The translations under genes were made by a program, and so were the position numbers. From Chloroflexota bacterium (lineage in GTDB: Bacteria; Chloroflexota; Anaerolineae; Anaerolineales; Anaerolineaceae), in contig JAJXZS010000045.1 of assembly GCA_021779955.1 (NCBI GenBank), positions 1 through 41,498 of the forward strand: DNA of 41,498 nt. The letters run 5' to 3'. Below are positions 1 to 9,153 of the stretch, in pieces; position 1 is the stretch's first letter, and each line of letters starts with the position of its first letter. Under the pieces are notes generated by a model. The model was given only the letters and a program-made list of their open reading frames with translations, was not told where the DNA came from and did no database searches.

Positions 1-372
1 GGCGATGCGGTTGTCCTTTCAGCAACACTCGCGGCCACAAGAGGAGATCAGGAGCAGATTCAAGCCAGAATGGCAGAACTCTCTGAGAAACGCCGCCACT
101 CTCAACCCCCCGGCGCCAGTATGGGTTCGATGTTCAAGAACCCTGCCGGTGACTATGCAGGACGTCTGATCGAAGCCGCGGGTCTGAAGGGAGCAAAAAT
201 CGGTGGAGCGCAGATCAGCCCTGTCCACGCAAATTTTTTCGTGAACGATGGGACCGCGAACGCAGTAGACATTTACAGACTCATTCATCTTGTGCAGAAA
301 ACAGTGCATGAGAAATTCAACGTAGACCTTGAATTAGAGGTTGAATACTTGGGAAAGTGGCAGGAACAATAA
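1..372 (+). CDS. murB: UDP-N-acetylenolpyruvoylglucosamine reductase, C-terminal part (partial)
   Basis: Only the last 123 codons are inside the window; the frame is open from base 1, so the gene begins upstream. MurB is the FAD/NADPH enzyme that reduces UDP-GlcNAc-enolpyruvate to UDP-MurNAc, a cytoplasmic step of peptidoglycan precursor synthesis. The visible part has the C-terminal family signature: a GSMFKNP segment (Ser acts as proton donor in the family), then AGRLIEAAGLKG, then an ISPVHANFFVN segment and a helix followed by VDLELEVEYLG. The stop codon TAA overlaps the first base of the ddl ATG, so the two genes are translationally coupled. Identification is from motif recognition; there is no sign of damage in the visible part. 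Confidence 0.93.
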   Translation, partial: GDAVVLSATLAATRGDQEQIQARMAELSEKRRHSQPPGASMGSMFKNPAGDYAGRLIEAAGLKGAKIGGAQISPVHANFFVNDGTANAVDIYRLIHLVQKTVHEKFNVDLELEVEYLGKWQEQ

Positions 373-1487
373 TGGCAGATAAGATCAGGATCGGCGTGAT
401 ATTTGGAGGTCGTTCGGGTGAGCATGAAGTCTCGCTTCTGTCCGCTCGCTCAGTATTATCGGTTCTCGACCCGGCCGCCTACGAGATCACCCAGATTGGC
501 ATCACCAATGAAGGCATCTGGCTGACCGGTCCATCGGCGTTGGAAGCCTTCGAGAAAAAACAATACGACTCGCTATCACCAGCCATCCTTCTGCCCGAAC
601 CGCAGAACGCCATGCTTTATCGAATTCGAAAGTCGCCGGCAGGCGATATCCTCGAGCCTTTGACCCATCTTGATGTGGTCTTTCCTGTTTTGCACGGAAC
701 CTTTGGCGAAGATGGCACCGTACAGGGCCTGCTGGAACTCGCCGATGTCGCATATGTCGGCGGGGGCGTGCTTGCCTCTTCCGTGGGTATGGATAAGGTG
801 GTCTTCAAAGAAGTCATACGCGCCAACAACCTGCCTGTCGTCGCCTCATTGGTCTTTACCCGCCGCCAGATTGAAACCTCCATGCTTGACGTGGTCGCGC
901 AAATCGAAGCCTCTCTGCCCTACCCGGTTTTCGTCAAACCCGTCAATTCAGGGTCATCGGTGGGCATCAGCAAATGCGCCGGTCACAGCGACCTTGTCGA
1001 AGGCCTCATGGATGCCGCCCAGTACGACCGGCGGATCATGGTCGAGGCGGCTGTCAAAAACGCACGCGAAATCGAAGTCAGCCTGCTTGGAAATGAGCAT
1101 CCGAAAGCTTCGGTGCTTGGCGAAGTCCTTCCGAGCGACGAGTTCTACACCTACAATGCCAAATACATCGACAATAAATCTGAATTGGTCATCCCTGCCA
1201 GGGTTGAACCCGAGCTCGCCCGCAGAATCCAAAAGACCGCCGAAAAAGCCTTCAGTTTGATCGACTGCGCAGGTATGGCTCGCGTGGATTTTCTGCTCGA
1301 ACGTGGGACGGATACCTTCTACGTCAGTGAGATCAACACCATCCCTGGCTTCACCGAGATCAGCATGTATGCGAAATTATGGGATGCATCCGGCCTGCCA
1401 TACGCCGGCCTGGTCAAACAATTGATCGACCTGGCCCTGGAAAGAAAGAGCGACCGCGACCATACGAAATATCGGAGGGAAGCATGA
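372..1487 (+). CDS. ddl: D-alanine--D-alanine ligase
   Basis: A 371-aa ATP-grasp ligase that joins two D-alanines for the peptidoglycan stem peptide. The N-terminus has the Ddl signature GGRSGEHEVSLLSA (about residues 12-25); the central ATP-grasp part has VFPVLHGTFGEDGTVQG and KPVNSGSSVGISK, and the metal/substrate loop EINTIPGFT starts at residue 320. Length is usual for the family. I chose ATG 372 rather than the in-frame GTG at 357 because it overlaps the murB stop (TAATG) and gives the normal family N-terminus. Its own stop overlaps the ftsQ start as ATGA. Position between murB and ftsQ is typical of division and cell wall clusters. Identity is clear. Confidence 0.97.
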   Translation: MADKIRIGVIFGGRSGEHEVSLLSARSVLSVLDPAAYEITQIGITNEGIWLTGPSALEAFEKKQYDSLSPAILLPEPQNAMLYRIRKSPAGDILEPLTHLDVVFPVLHGTFGEDGTVQGLLELADVAYVGGGVLASSVGMDKVVFKEVIRANNLPVVASLVFTRRQIETSMLDVVAQIEASLPYPVFVKPVNSGSSVGISKCAGHSDLVEGLMDAAQYDRRIMVEAAVKNAREIEVSLLGNEHPKASVLGEVLPSDEFYTYNAKYIDNKSELVIPARVEPELARRIQKTAEKAFSLIDCAGMARVDFLLERGTDTFYVSEINTIPGFTEISMYAKLWDASGLPYAGLVKQLIDLALERKSDRDHTKYRREA

Positions 1488-2521
1488 GCGCTCGTAGAGA
1501 AGAGGCCACCTCTCGCGCGGAAGAGCTTCGAAGAAAGCGGCAGCAAGAGAGCCAGATGCGCTACACGAACGTGAAGCAGAAAGTCTCGCAATCGACTGCT
1601 TCGCAGAGCACGCCTGTCACCAGCCGCAGCTTCCCTTATAACCCTCAAACGCGCCATGCGCCGGGCAGCATGACCCCCCGGCGTAAGGTGGTCTACGCTC
1701 CAGGCGCCAATGGAAGCGAAGTACGCTTGCCGGCCATTCCGATCATCCATTTCGATTGGAAGATGATTTCTGGCGCACTGGCGATCATCCTGCTTTTCAG
1801 CGTCCTGCTCATGACCTCGCTTTCGGCCTTTGATATCACCAATGTGGAAGTTCAGGGCATCACCCGCGTACCCGCAGGCGATATCGTCACCGTGCTGCGC
1901 GCCACGGCTTCCTCGATCTTCACGCTGAATCGTGACGAGGCAATCAAAGCGATTGCGGCTTCATTCCCCGAGCTTACCGACATTCATCTCCGCGTGTCAT
2001 TCCCTTCGAGTGTCGTGGTCACTGCTGTCGAACGGCAACCCATCCTGGCATGGACATCCGGCGAGCAGACACTCTGGATCGACAAAGAGGGCGTAGTGAT
2101 GCCTGTGAGAGGCGACGCCGGCAGCCTGGTGACAGTCCAAAGCAGCGTCGCGCCCCCCCTCACCAACCCCATTGACACCACCCAGGGTGTATTGGATTAC
2201 GCCCGCCTGGTGCTCGCAAATCAGTCTGCAGCGACAACCGGCGAAATGGTGATCCCGCAAATGGATCCCAATGTGCTCAAAGCAGCCATCGAGCTGACTG
2301 CAAAATTGCCAGAAGGCGCAAGCCTGGTCTATGACTCGGTCGAAGGGATGGGTTGGGTCGATCCTCGCGGGTGGAAAGTTTATTTTGGCATCGATTTGAC
2401 CGACCTGGCTACGAAGGAAGCCGAGTATCAGGCCATCGTCGATCAATTGACAGCGCAGGGCATTACCCCTGTCACGATCAGTGTGGAATTTCCACACGCA
2501 CCGTATTATCGAACGGAGTAG
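1484..2521 (+). CDS. ftsQ: Cell division protein FtsQ (POTRA-domain divisome protein)
   Basis: A 345-aa single-pass membrane protein. A long basic, Ser/Thr-rich cytoplasmic tail (residues 1-90) is followed by one transmembrane helix (about 97-116, rich in Ile, Leu and Val), then a POTRA-like domain beginning FDITNVEVQGITRVP (about 117-185) with a FPSSVVVTAVERQPI strand typical of FtsQ/DivIB, then the FtsQ C-terminal domain. FtsQ links FtsA/FtsZ with the septal FtsB/FtsL complex. The start overlaps ddl (ATGA) and is preceded by GGAGGG six bases upstream. The cytoplasmic tail is longer than in proteobacterial FtsQ, as often seen in DivIB-like proteins. Call is supported by topology and by position before ftsA. 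Confidence 0.9.
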   Translation: MSARREEATSRAEELRRKRQQESQMRYTNVKQKVSQSTASQSTPVTSRSFPYNPQTRHAPGSMTPRRKVVYAPGANGSEVRLPAIPIIHFDWKMISGALAIILLFSVLLMTSLSAFDITNVEVQGITRVPAGDIVTVLRATASSIFTLNRDEAIKAIAASFPELTDIHLRVSFPSSVVVTAVERQPILAWTSGEQTLWIDKEGVVMPVRGDAGSLVTVQSSVAPPLTNPIDTTQGVLDYARLVLANQSAATTGEMVIPQMDPNVLKAAIELTAKLPEGASLVYDSVEGMGWVDPRGWKVYFGIDLTDLATKEAEYQAIVDQLTAQGITPVTISVEFPHAPYYRTE

Positions 2522-2526
2522 GTCTT

Positions 2527-3759
2527 ATGGATGAGCCAATCGTAGTCGGAATCGATATCGGAACCACAAAAGTCTGCACGCTCGTTGCCCGCCTCGAAGA
2601 GGCGACAGGCATGCGCGTGCTCGGTGTGGGAATCGAGCCATCGCAAGGCATCAAGAAAGGCACCGTGGTCGACCTTGCAGAAGCATCTCAATCCATTGCC
2701 CGTTCGGTTGAAAAAGCACAGCGGACTTCGGGACTGGAAATCACATCTGCCCTGGTCAGCCTGGCAGGATCACACGTTTCTTCAGTAAATTCTCGCGGCG
2801 TTGTGGGCATTTCAGGCGGAACCATCGAAGAGAATGATGTCTACCGTGCCCTCGAGGCAGCCCAGGCGATTGCCATCCCGCATAATCGTGAAATCATCCA
2901 TGTCATCCAGCGCGGCTTCACTGTGGACGGCCAGGAAGGCATCCACATGCCCGTCGGGATGCATGGATATCGCATGGAAGTGGAAGCACACATCATCACT
3001 GCTGCCGCGGCAACTGTCGAAAACTTGCGCCAGTGCGTGCAGGCTTCGGGCGTCAATGTGAGCCAGTTCGTGCTCAACCCCCTTGCCTCGGGCGAGGTCG
3101 TCCTCAGCCCGAATGAACGCCAGATGGGCGTGATCGTTTGCGACATCGGTGGAGGCACCACGGATATGGCCATCTACATCGATGGTGACGTTTGGCATAC
3201 CATGGTGCTTTCTGTTGGCGGCAATCACATCACATCTGATATTGCCCACGGCTTGCGGATGAGCCTGGAACAGGCGGAACAGGCGAAAAAGCAGTACGGC
3301 TATGCGATCAAGAGCGAAGTCCGCGAAGACGAAGTGTTCACTGCCCGCGCCTTCGGCGAGGAATCACCGGTTCAGGTAAGCAGGCGCGACCTGGCGCATA
3401 TCATCGAAGCGCGTGTCGATGAGATCTTCCAGCTGCTGTTGCAGGAAGTCAAACGTTCGGGCTACGATGGTCTGCTTCCTGCCGGAATGGTGCTCACAGG
3501 CGGAACGAGCATGCTCCCCGGAATCAAGCCGCTGGCAAGCCAGGTAATGGGGATGCCCGTAAGGATCGCCCGACCTGAAGGACTGGTTGGCCTGGTGGAC
3601 CAGCTTCATTCGCCGTCTTTTTCTACCAGCATTGGCCTGCTCAAATGGGCAAGCATCATGAACGAGGTTGGCGGCAGCGCCAGCCCCCGCAACCGTCACA
3701 AGATGCCGGTGACAAACTGGGACGACATCAAAGACCTGTTCAAGCGGTTATTGCCGTAA
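2527..3759 (+). CDS. ftsA: Cell division protein FtsA (actin-like Z-ring anchor)
   Basis: A 410-aa actin-family ATPase that tethers FtsZ filaments to the membrane. Visible are the phosphate-1 motif GIDIGTTKVCTLVA at the N-terminus, the FtsA-specific 1C domain with a RGFTVDG segment, the phosphate-2 motif CDIGGGTTDMAIY and the adenosine motif VLTGGTSMLPG. The last residues (DDIKDLFKRLLP) form the amphipathic membrane-targeting helix. I chose ATG 2527, 5 bases after the ftsQ stop, because it gives the exact family N-terminus; an upstream in-frame extension to 2353 lies inside ftsQ and has no homology-like content. No obvious SD sequence precedes it beyond the ACGGAG at the end of ftsQ. Confidence 0.97.
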   Translation: MDEPIVVGIDIGTTKVCTLVARLEEATGMRVLGVGIEPSQGIKKGTVVDLAEASQSIARSVEKAQRTSGLEITSALVSLAGSHVSSVNSRGVVGISGGTIEENDVYRALEAAQAIAIPHNREIIHVIQRGFTVDGQEGIHMPVGMHGYRMEVEAHIITAAAATVENLRQCVQASGVNVSQFVLNPLASGEVVLSPNERQMGVIVCDIGGGTTDMAIYIDGDVWHTMVLSVGGNHITSDIAHGLRMSLEQAEQAKKQYGYAIKSEVREDEVFTARAFGEESPVQVSRRDLAHIIEARVDEIFQLLLQEVKRSGYDGLLPAGMVLTGGTSMLPGIKPLASQVMGMPVRIARPEGLVGLVDQLHSPSFSTSIGLLKWASIMNEVGGSASPRNRHKMPVTNWDDIKDLFKRLLP

Positions 3760-3764
3760 GTCAA

Positions 3765-3786
3765 CAGGCGCTTTTGATTGCGCCTG
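3765..3786 (+). promoter_or_regulatory. Hairpin in the ftsA-ftsZ gap
   Basis: Arms CAGGCGC (3765-3771) and GCGCCTG (3780-3786) form a 7-bp GC-rich stem with an 8-base loop, starting 5 bases after the ftsA stop. Only A-rich, not T-rich, sequence follows, so it is not a classical terminator. It may mark an mRNA processing point, or overlap a weak promoter for ftsZ (TTGATT 3774-3779, 18-base spacer, TATAGA 3798-3803). Function is inference. Confidence 0.45.
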
Positions 3787-3822
3787 AAAAGTATTCGTAT
3801 AGAATAAACTGAGGAGATCAAA

Positions 3823-4968
3823 ATGGAGACCAACAGCAAGGTACAAAGCGAAGCATTTGCAAGGATCAAGGTCATCGGAGTCGGCGGCGGCGGCTGCAAC
3901 GCGGTCAATCGCATGATTGACGAAGGCATGCAGGGCATCGAGTTCATTACAGTGAACACCGATGCTCAGGCGCTCGTCATGTCGAAAGCGCATACCAAGG
4001 TACGCATTGGCGACAAAACCAGCCGTGGGCTTGGCGCAGGCGGCAATCCTGAGGTTGGCAAGAAATCTGCCGAAGAATCCTCGGAAGAATTGTACGAAGC
4101 GCTCAAGGGCAGCGATATGGTCTTCGTTACAAGCGGTCTCGGCGGCGGAACCGGCACCGGTGCTGCGCCGATCGTGGCTCAAATTGCCAAGGAAGTTGGC
4201 GCTCTAACCATTGGTGTGGTCACCCGCCCATTCACCTTCGAAGGCGCAAAGCGGTCCCAAAACGCAGAACAGGGCATTGCCCGCTTGAAGGAACACGCCG
4301 ATACACTCATTGTGATCCCCAATGATCGCCTGCTGCAAATTGTCGACAAGAAAGCCACGCTGCAGGAATCCTTCCGCGCGGCTGACGATGTGCTGCGCCA
4401 GGGTATCCAGGGTATTTCCGAACTCATCACCATCCCCGGCCTGATCAACCTCGACTTTGCCGATGTTCGCGCGATCATGTCTGAAGGCGGAGCAGCATTG
4501 ATGGCTGTTGGAACGGCCAGCGGTGAAGACCGCGCTGCCAAGGCGGCCGAACTGGCGATTTCCAGCCAGTTGCTGGATATTACGATCGACGGCGCCCGCG
4601 GTATCCTCTTCAATGTCACCGGCGGACCTTCGCTCACCTTGTTCGAGGTCAACCAGGCTGCTGCGATCATCAAAGAGACTGCGCACCCCGATGTCAATCT
4701 CATCTTTGGCGCTGTGATCGACCCGAATATGGGCGATGACATCCGCATCACGGTGATCGCCACGGGTTTTGACCGCGCCGGCGTGCGGCCATCGCTGGAA
4801 AGAGTTTCAAGCCGGCTGGAAGATCCCCGGTCTACCCAGCATGCCCGCCCCAGTGAATCGGCGAATTCGGATGCCCCCATCGAAGCCCCGGCAGAATTCC
4901 AGCCGCGTGTGTACAACACAAACGAACTGGATATTCCAGCCTTCCTGCGCAATCGCAACCAGCACTAA
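3823..4968 (+). CDS. ftsZ: Cell division protein FtsZ (tubulin-like GTPase)
   Basis: A 381-aa tubulin homologue that polymerises into the Z ring. It has the N-terminal [17 protein letters not shown] motif, the tubulin signature GGGTGTG (residues 107-113) and the T7 synergy loop [11 protein letters not shown] that completes the GTPase site of the next subunit. A variable linker rich in Pro, Ala and Ser follows, then a C-terminal peptide ([14 protein letters not shown]) that matches the conserved FtsA/SepF-binding tail. Start ATG 3823 has GAGGAG eight bases upstream. It lies 63 bases after ftsA and is followed by two hairpins, the second a clear terminator, so it ends the division operon. Confidence 0.98.
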   Translation: METNSKVQSEAFARIKVIGVGGGGCNAVNRMIDEGMQGIEFITVNTDAQALVMSKAHTKVRIGDKTSRGLGAGGNPEVGKKSAEESSEELYEALKGSDMVFVTSGLGGGTGTGAAPIVAQIAKEVGALTIGVVTRPFTFEGAKRSQNAEQGIARLKEHADTLIVIPNDRLLQIVDKKATLQESFRAADDVLRQGIQGISELITIPGLINLDFADVRAIMSEGGAALMAVGTASGEDRAAKAAELAISSQLLDITIDGARGILFNVTGGPSLTLFEVNQAAAIIKETAHPDVNLIFGAVIDPNMGDDIRITVIATGFDRAGVRPSLERVSSRLEDPRSTQHARPSESANSDAPIEAPAEFQPRVYNTNELDIPAFLRNRNQH

Positions 4969-5018
4969 GCGCAGAAGGACATTTGAAAACGTTTGATCTC
5001 CTGAATTTTATTTTGGCG

Positions 5019-5047
5019 TCAGGATCTTTTACAACGTGAGATCCTGA
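5019..5047 (+). other. Stem-loop after ftsZ
   Basis: TCAGGATCT (5019-5027) pairs with AGATCCTGA (5039-5047): a 9-bp stem with an 11-base loop about 50 bases after the ftsZ stop and 18 bases before the terminator. No T-run follows, so it is more likely an mRNA 3'-end stabilising structure than a terminator. Confidence 0.5.
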
Positions 5048-5064
5048 ACCTGAAGCGTTGCTTC

Positions 5065-5100
5065 CATGCCGGCGGTTGGTCCCCGCCGGCATGTTTTATT
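5065..5100 (+). terminator. Rho-independent terminator of the ftsZ operon
   Basis: CATGCCGGCGG (5065-5075) and CCGCCGGCATG (5083-5093) form an 11-bp perfect GC-rich stem with a 7-base loop, followed by TTTTATT. This is a textbook terminator about 100 bases after the ftsZ stop. Confidence 0.88.
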
Positions 5101-5553
5101 CCCCGGCTTAATATTTTCTTCACACCAGGAACCCGGCGATCCACCCAACAAAGAATCGAAATGGCAATATGTCAACAGTTCATCAGCCTTACCGGGAATC
5201 GACCGGCTCTTCGCTGGCACTCCCGAACCAACTGAGCGCTGGTCGAAATATCAACTCGTAATCGAATGTAGAAAACCTGGCACTGCAACAATCGACAATC
5301 TCATGCGTGGGAGAAGAAGCAGGCGGAATGTCGATCCTTTCCGGTCAACCATTCGGTTTTTTAAGTTTTATCGAAACGGCATTTCAAGCAGAATTTACCG
5401 CCGCCGATTACCCGTGTAAATCGTGTTGGTATCGTTCCCCACCCCATATCTGGCAATTGCTCCGTTCACGTTTCAACAGACTCGCGCGGGAAATTGTCTT
5501 ACAGATCCAAAGAGATCCAATCCAATCTTTAAGGTTAAAACATCCTGATTGTC
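5101..5553. other. Non-coding gap between the ftsZ terminator and the nrdR promoter
   Basis: About 450 bases without a gene I can support. Short open frames exist but show no recognisable protein, no good ribosome binding site and poor amino acid composition. I looked for conserved cores of RNase P RNA, SRP RNA, tmRNA and a cobalamin riboswitch and saw none. The stretch could hold a small RNA, but nothing in it shows one directly. Confidence 0.6.
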
Positions 5554-5582
5554 TTGAACCTGCGCTGGGGATGTGCTATGAT
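5554..5582 (+). promoter_or_regulatory. Sigma-70 type promoter of nrdR-nrdJ
   Basis: TTGAAC (5554-5559), a 17-base spacer and TATGAT (5577-5582), with TG at 5574-5575 giving an extended -10. Predicted transcription start is near 5589, about 125 bases before the nrdR ATG. This is the best promoter-like sequence in the gap. Confidence 0.7.
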
Positions 5583-5613
5583 TAATGGCATAGATGTACG
5601 GGTAAGCATTGCT

Positions 5614-5638
5614 CTATCCCCCTATATATGGGGGATAG
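5614..5638. promoter_or_regulatory. Dyad operator resembling a NrdR box
   Basis: Arms CTATCCCCC (5614-5622) and GGGGGATAG (5630-5638) flank TATATAT. The core CTATATATGG (5622-5631) matches 9 of 10 core positions of the known NrdR box (CwAtATaTwG). It sits about 25-50 bases downstream of the predicted start of the nrdR-nrdJ transcript, where a bound repressor would block elongation. Only one clear box is seen, whereas many NrdR targets have two. Assignment is inference from motif and position. Confidence 0.6.
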
Positions 5639-5712
5639 CGTTTCAAACATCGCCATTACATTATCGGCCCCAAGAGATATTCCAAAGATTCTTACCCCTC
5701 AAGGAGGGCAGC

Positions 5713-6162
5713 ATGCGTTGTCCGTATTGCCAGGATGAACACTCTCGAGTTCTAGATACGACCCATGACAGCCGGGGCGGTGTTCGCCGTCGGAGAGAAT
5801 GCGACAACTGCAGCCAGCGATTCTCGACATATGAGCGACCCATCCTCACCACCCCGCTCATCATCAAGCGCGGCGGAACCCGTGAGGATTTCAACCGCGA
5901 CAAACTTACGGAAGGGATCCGCCTTGCCTGCACCAAGCGGCCGGTTTCGGCTGCCGAAATCGATCACCTGGTCAGCGAGATCGAGTTATCGCTGCAAAAA
6001 ATGGGACGCGAAGAAGTCTCCTCGCGAGTGGTTGGCGATATGGTCATTGCCGGACTCAAGCGCCTGGATCAAATTGCCTATATCCGTTTTGCCATTGTTT
6101 ATCTTCATTTGGACGATTTACTCTCTATTCGCAAAGAAATCGACCGGTTATTGGAAAGCTAA
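5713..6162 (+). CDS. nrdR: Transcriptional repressor NrdR (zinc ribbon plus ATP-cone)
   Basis: A 149-aa repressor of ribonucleotide reductase genes that senses ATP/dATP. The N-terminal zinc ribbon carries Cys3, Cys6, Cys30 and Cys33 (MRCPYC, RRECDNC), followed by the invariant QRFSTYERP segment and an ATP-cone domain (about residues 49-139, starting [17 protein letters not shown]). Length is standard. ATG 5713 is preceded by AAGGAGG at 5701-5707; a longer in-frame reading from 5554 would translate the promoter and operator and is rejected. The nrdJ gene follows 14 bases later, so NrdR is expected to control its own operon through the dyad at 5614-5638. Confidence 0.97.
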   Translation: MRCPYCQDEHSRVLDTTHDSRGGVRRRRECDNCSQRFSTYERPILTTPLIIKRGGTREDFNRDKLTEGIRLACTKRPVSAAEIDHLVSEIELSLQKMGREEVSSRVVGDMVIAGLKRLDQIAYIRFAIVYLHLDDLLSIRKEIDRLLES

Positions 6163-6176
6163 GGAGGCTGATCCGC

Positions 6177-8786
6177 ATGAATTCAAATTCAAATCAGCAA
6201 CCTATGTTCGACTTGTCGGGCGCGCCGCTCGATCTGCCGCCCGTTGAATTGACCGATAATGCCCGCCAGGTATTGATTAAGCGTTATGTCCGCAAAGCCG
6301 CAGACGGTTCTCCTGCCGAGAGCGTCGAAGAGATGTTCTGGCGGGTTGCCGTAAATGTGGCCAAAGTTGAAGAAAAATACAATGTTGATATCAATGCCCT
6401 GGCGAAAAAGTATTATGCCCTGCTCACTCTGAAGCGATTCTTCCCCAACTCACCCACATTTACCGGCGCGGGTACTCCCCTGGGCCAGCTCGCGGCTTGT
6501 TTCGTGCTGCCCATCAATGACGATATGGGGCGCGATCAGGCAGGCATTTTTCAGACATTGAGAGATGCCGCGCTCATCCAGCAAACCGGCGGAGGCAACG
6601 GTTTTTCTTTCTCGCGCTTACGGCCGGCGGGCAGCCTGGTCAAATCCTCGTCAGGAAGGGCAACCGGTCCTGTAGGTTTTCTCCGCGTTTACGACAACGC
6701 ATTCGGAGAAGTCGCCCAGGGCGGCACCCGCCGGGGTGCCAATATGGCGGTGCTAAGGGTCGATCATCCCGATATCGAGGAATTTATTACATGCAAAACG
6801 GATGAGAATCAAATCACCAATTTCAATATATCGGTTGGCATTACAGATGCGTTCATGACTGCAGTGGCTGAAGATGGCCCGTGGGATTTGCGTTTCCCCG
6901 ATATCACAGATTCGCGCATGCGCGGTTTCAAAGGCACTTTCGAAGAAGCTGAAGCTGCCGGCATACCCTTCAAAGTATATAAGACCGTCCGCGCAGTCGA
7001 TCTCTTCGAGAAGATCGTGCGCCAGGCCCATCACAACGGCGAACCGGGTGTCCTTTTCCTCGATGCGGCCAATCGCTCGAATCCTGTACCCCATCTTTAC
7101 CAACTGGAAGCCACCAATCCATGCGGTGAACAGTGGCTTGGACCTTACGAGAACTGCTGCCTTGGCTCGATCAACCTGGCTCAGCACCTGGCGCCCAACC
7201 ACGAAGTCGATTGGGGCAGGCTGCAAGAATCTGTTCAGACTGCCACGCGCTTCCTGGATGATGTCGTGGATGCAAACGCTTACGTCCCTGCGGTTCCGCA
7301 GTTGAAAATAGCGGCGCTGAGAGCCCGAAGAATCGGAATGGGCATCATGGGCCTTGCCGACCTGATGTACCACGTCGGTGTGCGATACGGGTCGCCCGAA
7401 GGAGAAGGTTTCGCGGGCCAGGTGATGGAATTCGTGCGGTATATTGCCATGGAGACCGGCATCGAACTCTCGCGCGAGCGGGGCCCATTCCCTGTCATCG
7501 AGGGCAGCATCTATGACCAATCGAATTTATTGTGGCAGCCGCCGCATACCGCGGCGACCGGTCAGGGCGATTGGAAGCGCCCGGCCGTCGATTGGGAAAA
7601 GATCGTGGACGGCATCAAGCAGTACGGAATTCGAAATGCCGCCCAAACCACCGTGGCGCCTACCGGAACGATTGCCACGGTCGCCGGCTGTGAAGGGTAC
7701 GGCTGTGAGCCCGTGTTTGCGCTTGCCTACATTCGGCACGTCAATGACAACGGGAAAGACCTTCAGCTCACTTACGCGAGTCCCAGCTTTGAAGAAGCGT
7801 TGACAGAAGCCGGATTGGACGAAGACACGCGCAAAGATATCTTTGAGCAGGCGATGCGCGATGGAACCTGCCAGAATATCTCGACCATTCCGGAAGAGAT
7901 TCGCAACGTCTTTGTGGTCAGCCAGGATATCACCGCTGAAGAACACGTGCGCATGCAGGCAGTACTGCAAACCTTCGTCGATAATTCGCTTTCGAAGACG
8001 GTGAATTTCCCCGAGACGGCCACGATCCAGGACGTGGCAACCGCGTACATACGCGCCTGGGAACTCGGATGCAAGGGAATCACGGTTTACGTTACCGGAT
8101 CGCGCGAGAAGGTGGTGCTGGAGACGCGCGCAACAGCCGGCCGCAAGAAGATCGTAGAAGAGGGCGCCGCATATTCGCCAACGGATCAGATCAAAATCTG
8201 GACCGAAACCAAGAAGCCGCGGCCGCGAGCCCTCGTCGGGCGCACCTATTCTGTCGAGACTCCTCTGGGCAAGGCATTCGTCACGATCAATGAGAATGGG
8301 GGCAGCCAACCCTTCGAGGTGTTCATCAACACTGCCAAAGCTGGCTCTGACACGGCTGCTGTGAGCGAAGCCATTGGGCGCCTGATCTCCTACGTCCTGC
8401 GCCTCGCATCGCCCATCGAACCCCGCCAGCGCCTGACGGATGTGACCCGTCAGCTCGCCGGTATCGGAGGCGGACGCAGCCTCGGATTTGGCCCCAATCG
8501 TGTCCGCTCACTACCAGACGGCCTGGCACAGGTATTGGAAGAATACCTGGATGAGCGGGCTCAACGGATTGGAGAAGGCGAAGCCGGATTGGAAGAGATG
8601 CAGCCCAATCTGGAAGAGCTCGAAGGCAAAGCGGACACCGCAGCAGCTGAAGAAGAATCCAAGCCGGAAGAGCCACACATCGAATTACCCAAAATAGGCG
8701 ATCTATGCCCTGAATGCGGTCAGGCGACCCTCGTCAATGAAGAAGGCTGCCGAAAGTGCTACAACTGCGGCTACAGCGAGTGCTAA
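6177..8786 (+). CDS. nrdJ: Adenosylcobalamin-dependent (class II) ribonucleoside-diphosphate reductase
   Basis: An 869-aa class II reductase that makes deoxyribonucleotides using a B12-derived radical, without oxygen dependence. The N-terminal segment ([10 protein letters not shown]) starts directly without an ATP-cone. Cys108 (AACFVLP) and the radical motif NPCGEQ (Cys316) mark the 10-stranded barrel; [15 protein letters not shown] and RRGANMAVL are further family motifs. A TSCPD domain lies at roughly 695-790. An acidic linker leads to a zinc-ribbon-like tail with CPEC and CYNCGYSEC, the last Cys pair being the likely redox shuttle. In the active site segment W follows NPCGEQ where P is usual. 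AAGGAGG precedes the ATG. Cotranscription with nrdR is likely; no B12 synthesis genes are nearby. Confidence 0.96.
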   Translation: MNSNSNQQPMFDLSGAPLDLPPVELTDNARQVLIKRYVRKAADGSPAESVEEMFWRVAVNVAKVEEKYNVDINALAKKYYALLTLKRFFPNSPTFTGAGTPLGQLAACFVLPINDDMGRDQAGIFQTLRDAALIQQTGGGNGFSFSRLRPAGSLVKSSSGRATGPVGFLRVYDNAFGEVAQGGTRRGANMAVLRVDHPDIEEFITCKTDENQITNFNISVGITDAFMTAVAEDGPWDLRFPDITDSRMRGFKGTFEEAEAAGIPFKVYKTVRAVDLFEKIVRQAHHNGEPGVLFLDAANRSNPVPHLYQLEATNPCGEQWLGPYENCCLGSINLAQHLAPNHEVDWGRLQESVQTATRFLDDVVDANAYVPAVPQLKIAALRARRIGMGIMGLADLMYHVGVRYGSPEGEGFAGQVMEFVRYIAMETGIELSRERGPFPVIEGSIYDQSNLLWQPPHTAATGQGDWKRPAVDWEKIVDGIKQYGIRNAAQTTVAPTGTIATVAGCEGYGCEPVFALAYIRHVNDNGKDLQLTYASPSFEEALTEAGLDEDTRKDIFEQAMRDGTCQNISTIPEEIRNVFVVSQDITAEEHVRMQAVLQTFVDNSLSKTVNFPETATIQDVATAYIRAWELGCKGITVYVTGSREKVVLETRATAGRKKIVEEGAAYSPTDQIKIWTETKKPRPRALVGRTYSVETPLGKAFVTINENGGSQPFEVFINTAKAGSDTAAVSEAIGRLISYVLRLASPIEPRQRLTDVTRQLAGIGGGRSLGFGPNRVRSLPDGLAQVLEEYLDERAQRIGEGEAGLEEMQPNLEELEGKADTAAAEEESKPEEPHIELPKIGDLCPECGQATLVNEEGCRKCYNCGYSEC

Positions 8787-8815
8787 AAGTGTGGATTTCC
8801 AAAATCATGCGGACC

Positions 8816-8852
8816 AAAAAAATCGCGGGCGCTTCAATCCCCGCCCGCGCTT
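8816..8852. terminator. Bidirectional terminator between nrdJ and a 64-aa gene
   Basis: CGCGGGCG (8824-8831) pairs with CGCCCGCG (8842-8849), 10-base loop. For plus-strand nrdJ the tail is CTTCTCGTTT; for the convergent minus-strand gene the tail is a run of seven T, so it is strongest in the minus direction. Confidence 0.75.
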
Positions 8853-8877
8853 CTCGTTTCTATTACCTATAAGCGCT

Positions 8878-9072
8878 CTAAGGAATCGGGTAGTGTTGTC
8901 GATCTTTTTCCAATTCTTCTTCACGAATATCCCCTATCTTAAGATCGATCTCCGTCTTCTCAGAGAGCGGCATATCCTGCTCGATAAAATCCAAAATCCT
9001 GTGGATGACTTTTTCGGTCTGAACAGGCGTCAGGTTAGTTTCACGATCAATTTCATCAATTAGTTCGTTCAT
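8878..9072 (-). CDS. Small conserved-looking protein, paralogue A (64 aa, HU-like N-terminal helices?)
   Basis: I do not recognise this family. It is 64 aa, acidic, and predicted mostly helical in its first half (MNELIDEIDRETNLTP...), with the block MPLSEKTEIDL in the middle and the end DRQHYPIP. The first 30 residues resemble the N-terminal helix pair of HU-type proteins, but the DNA-binding arm is absent. The start was placed at 9072, where GGAGG lies six bases upstream; a reading extended to 9126 lacks such a site. A second copy of the same length with 29 of 64 identical residues lies at 9936-10130 on the same strand, which strongly supports both as real genes. Function unknown. Confidence 0.75.
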   Translation of the reverse strand: MNELIDEIDRETNLTPVQTEKVIHRILDFIEQDMPLSEKTEIDLKIGDIREEELEKDRQHYPIP

Positions 9073-9125
9073 AGTTACCTCCTGATCCAGATCCTTTACT
9101 GAATCAACTATCAATTTAGCGCTCA

Positions 9126-9153
9126 ATCATAAGAAATCGATTAGCAATCGATT
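9126..9153 (-). promoter_or_regulatory. Putative -10 with two AATCGATT palindromes
   Basis: TATGAT on the minus strand (9131-9126) lies 54 bases before the 64-aa gene. Just upstream are two copies of the 8-bp palindrome AATCGATT (9135-9142 and 9146-9153), spaced 11 bases centre to centre, one helical turn, where a -35 would be. This is a plausible operator between divergent genes; no good -35 is seen. Confidence 0.4.

Noticed and set aside
5307-5585. 92-codon frame in the ftsZ-nrdR gap
   Set aside because: Overlaps the nrdR promoter, has no SD and no recognisable composition.
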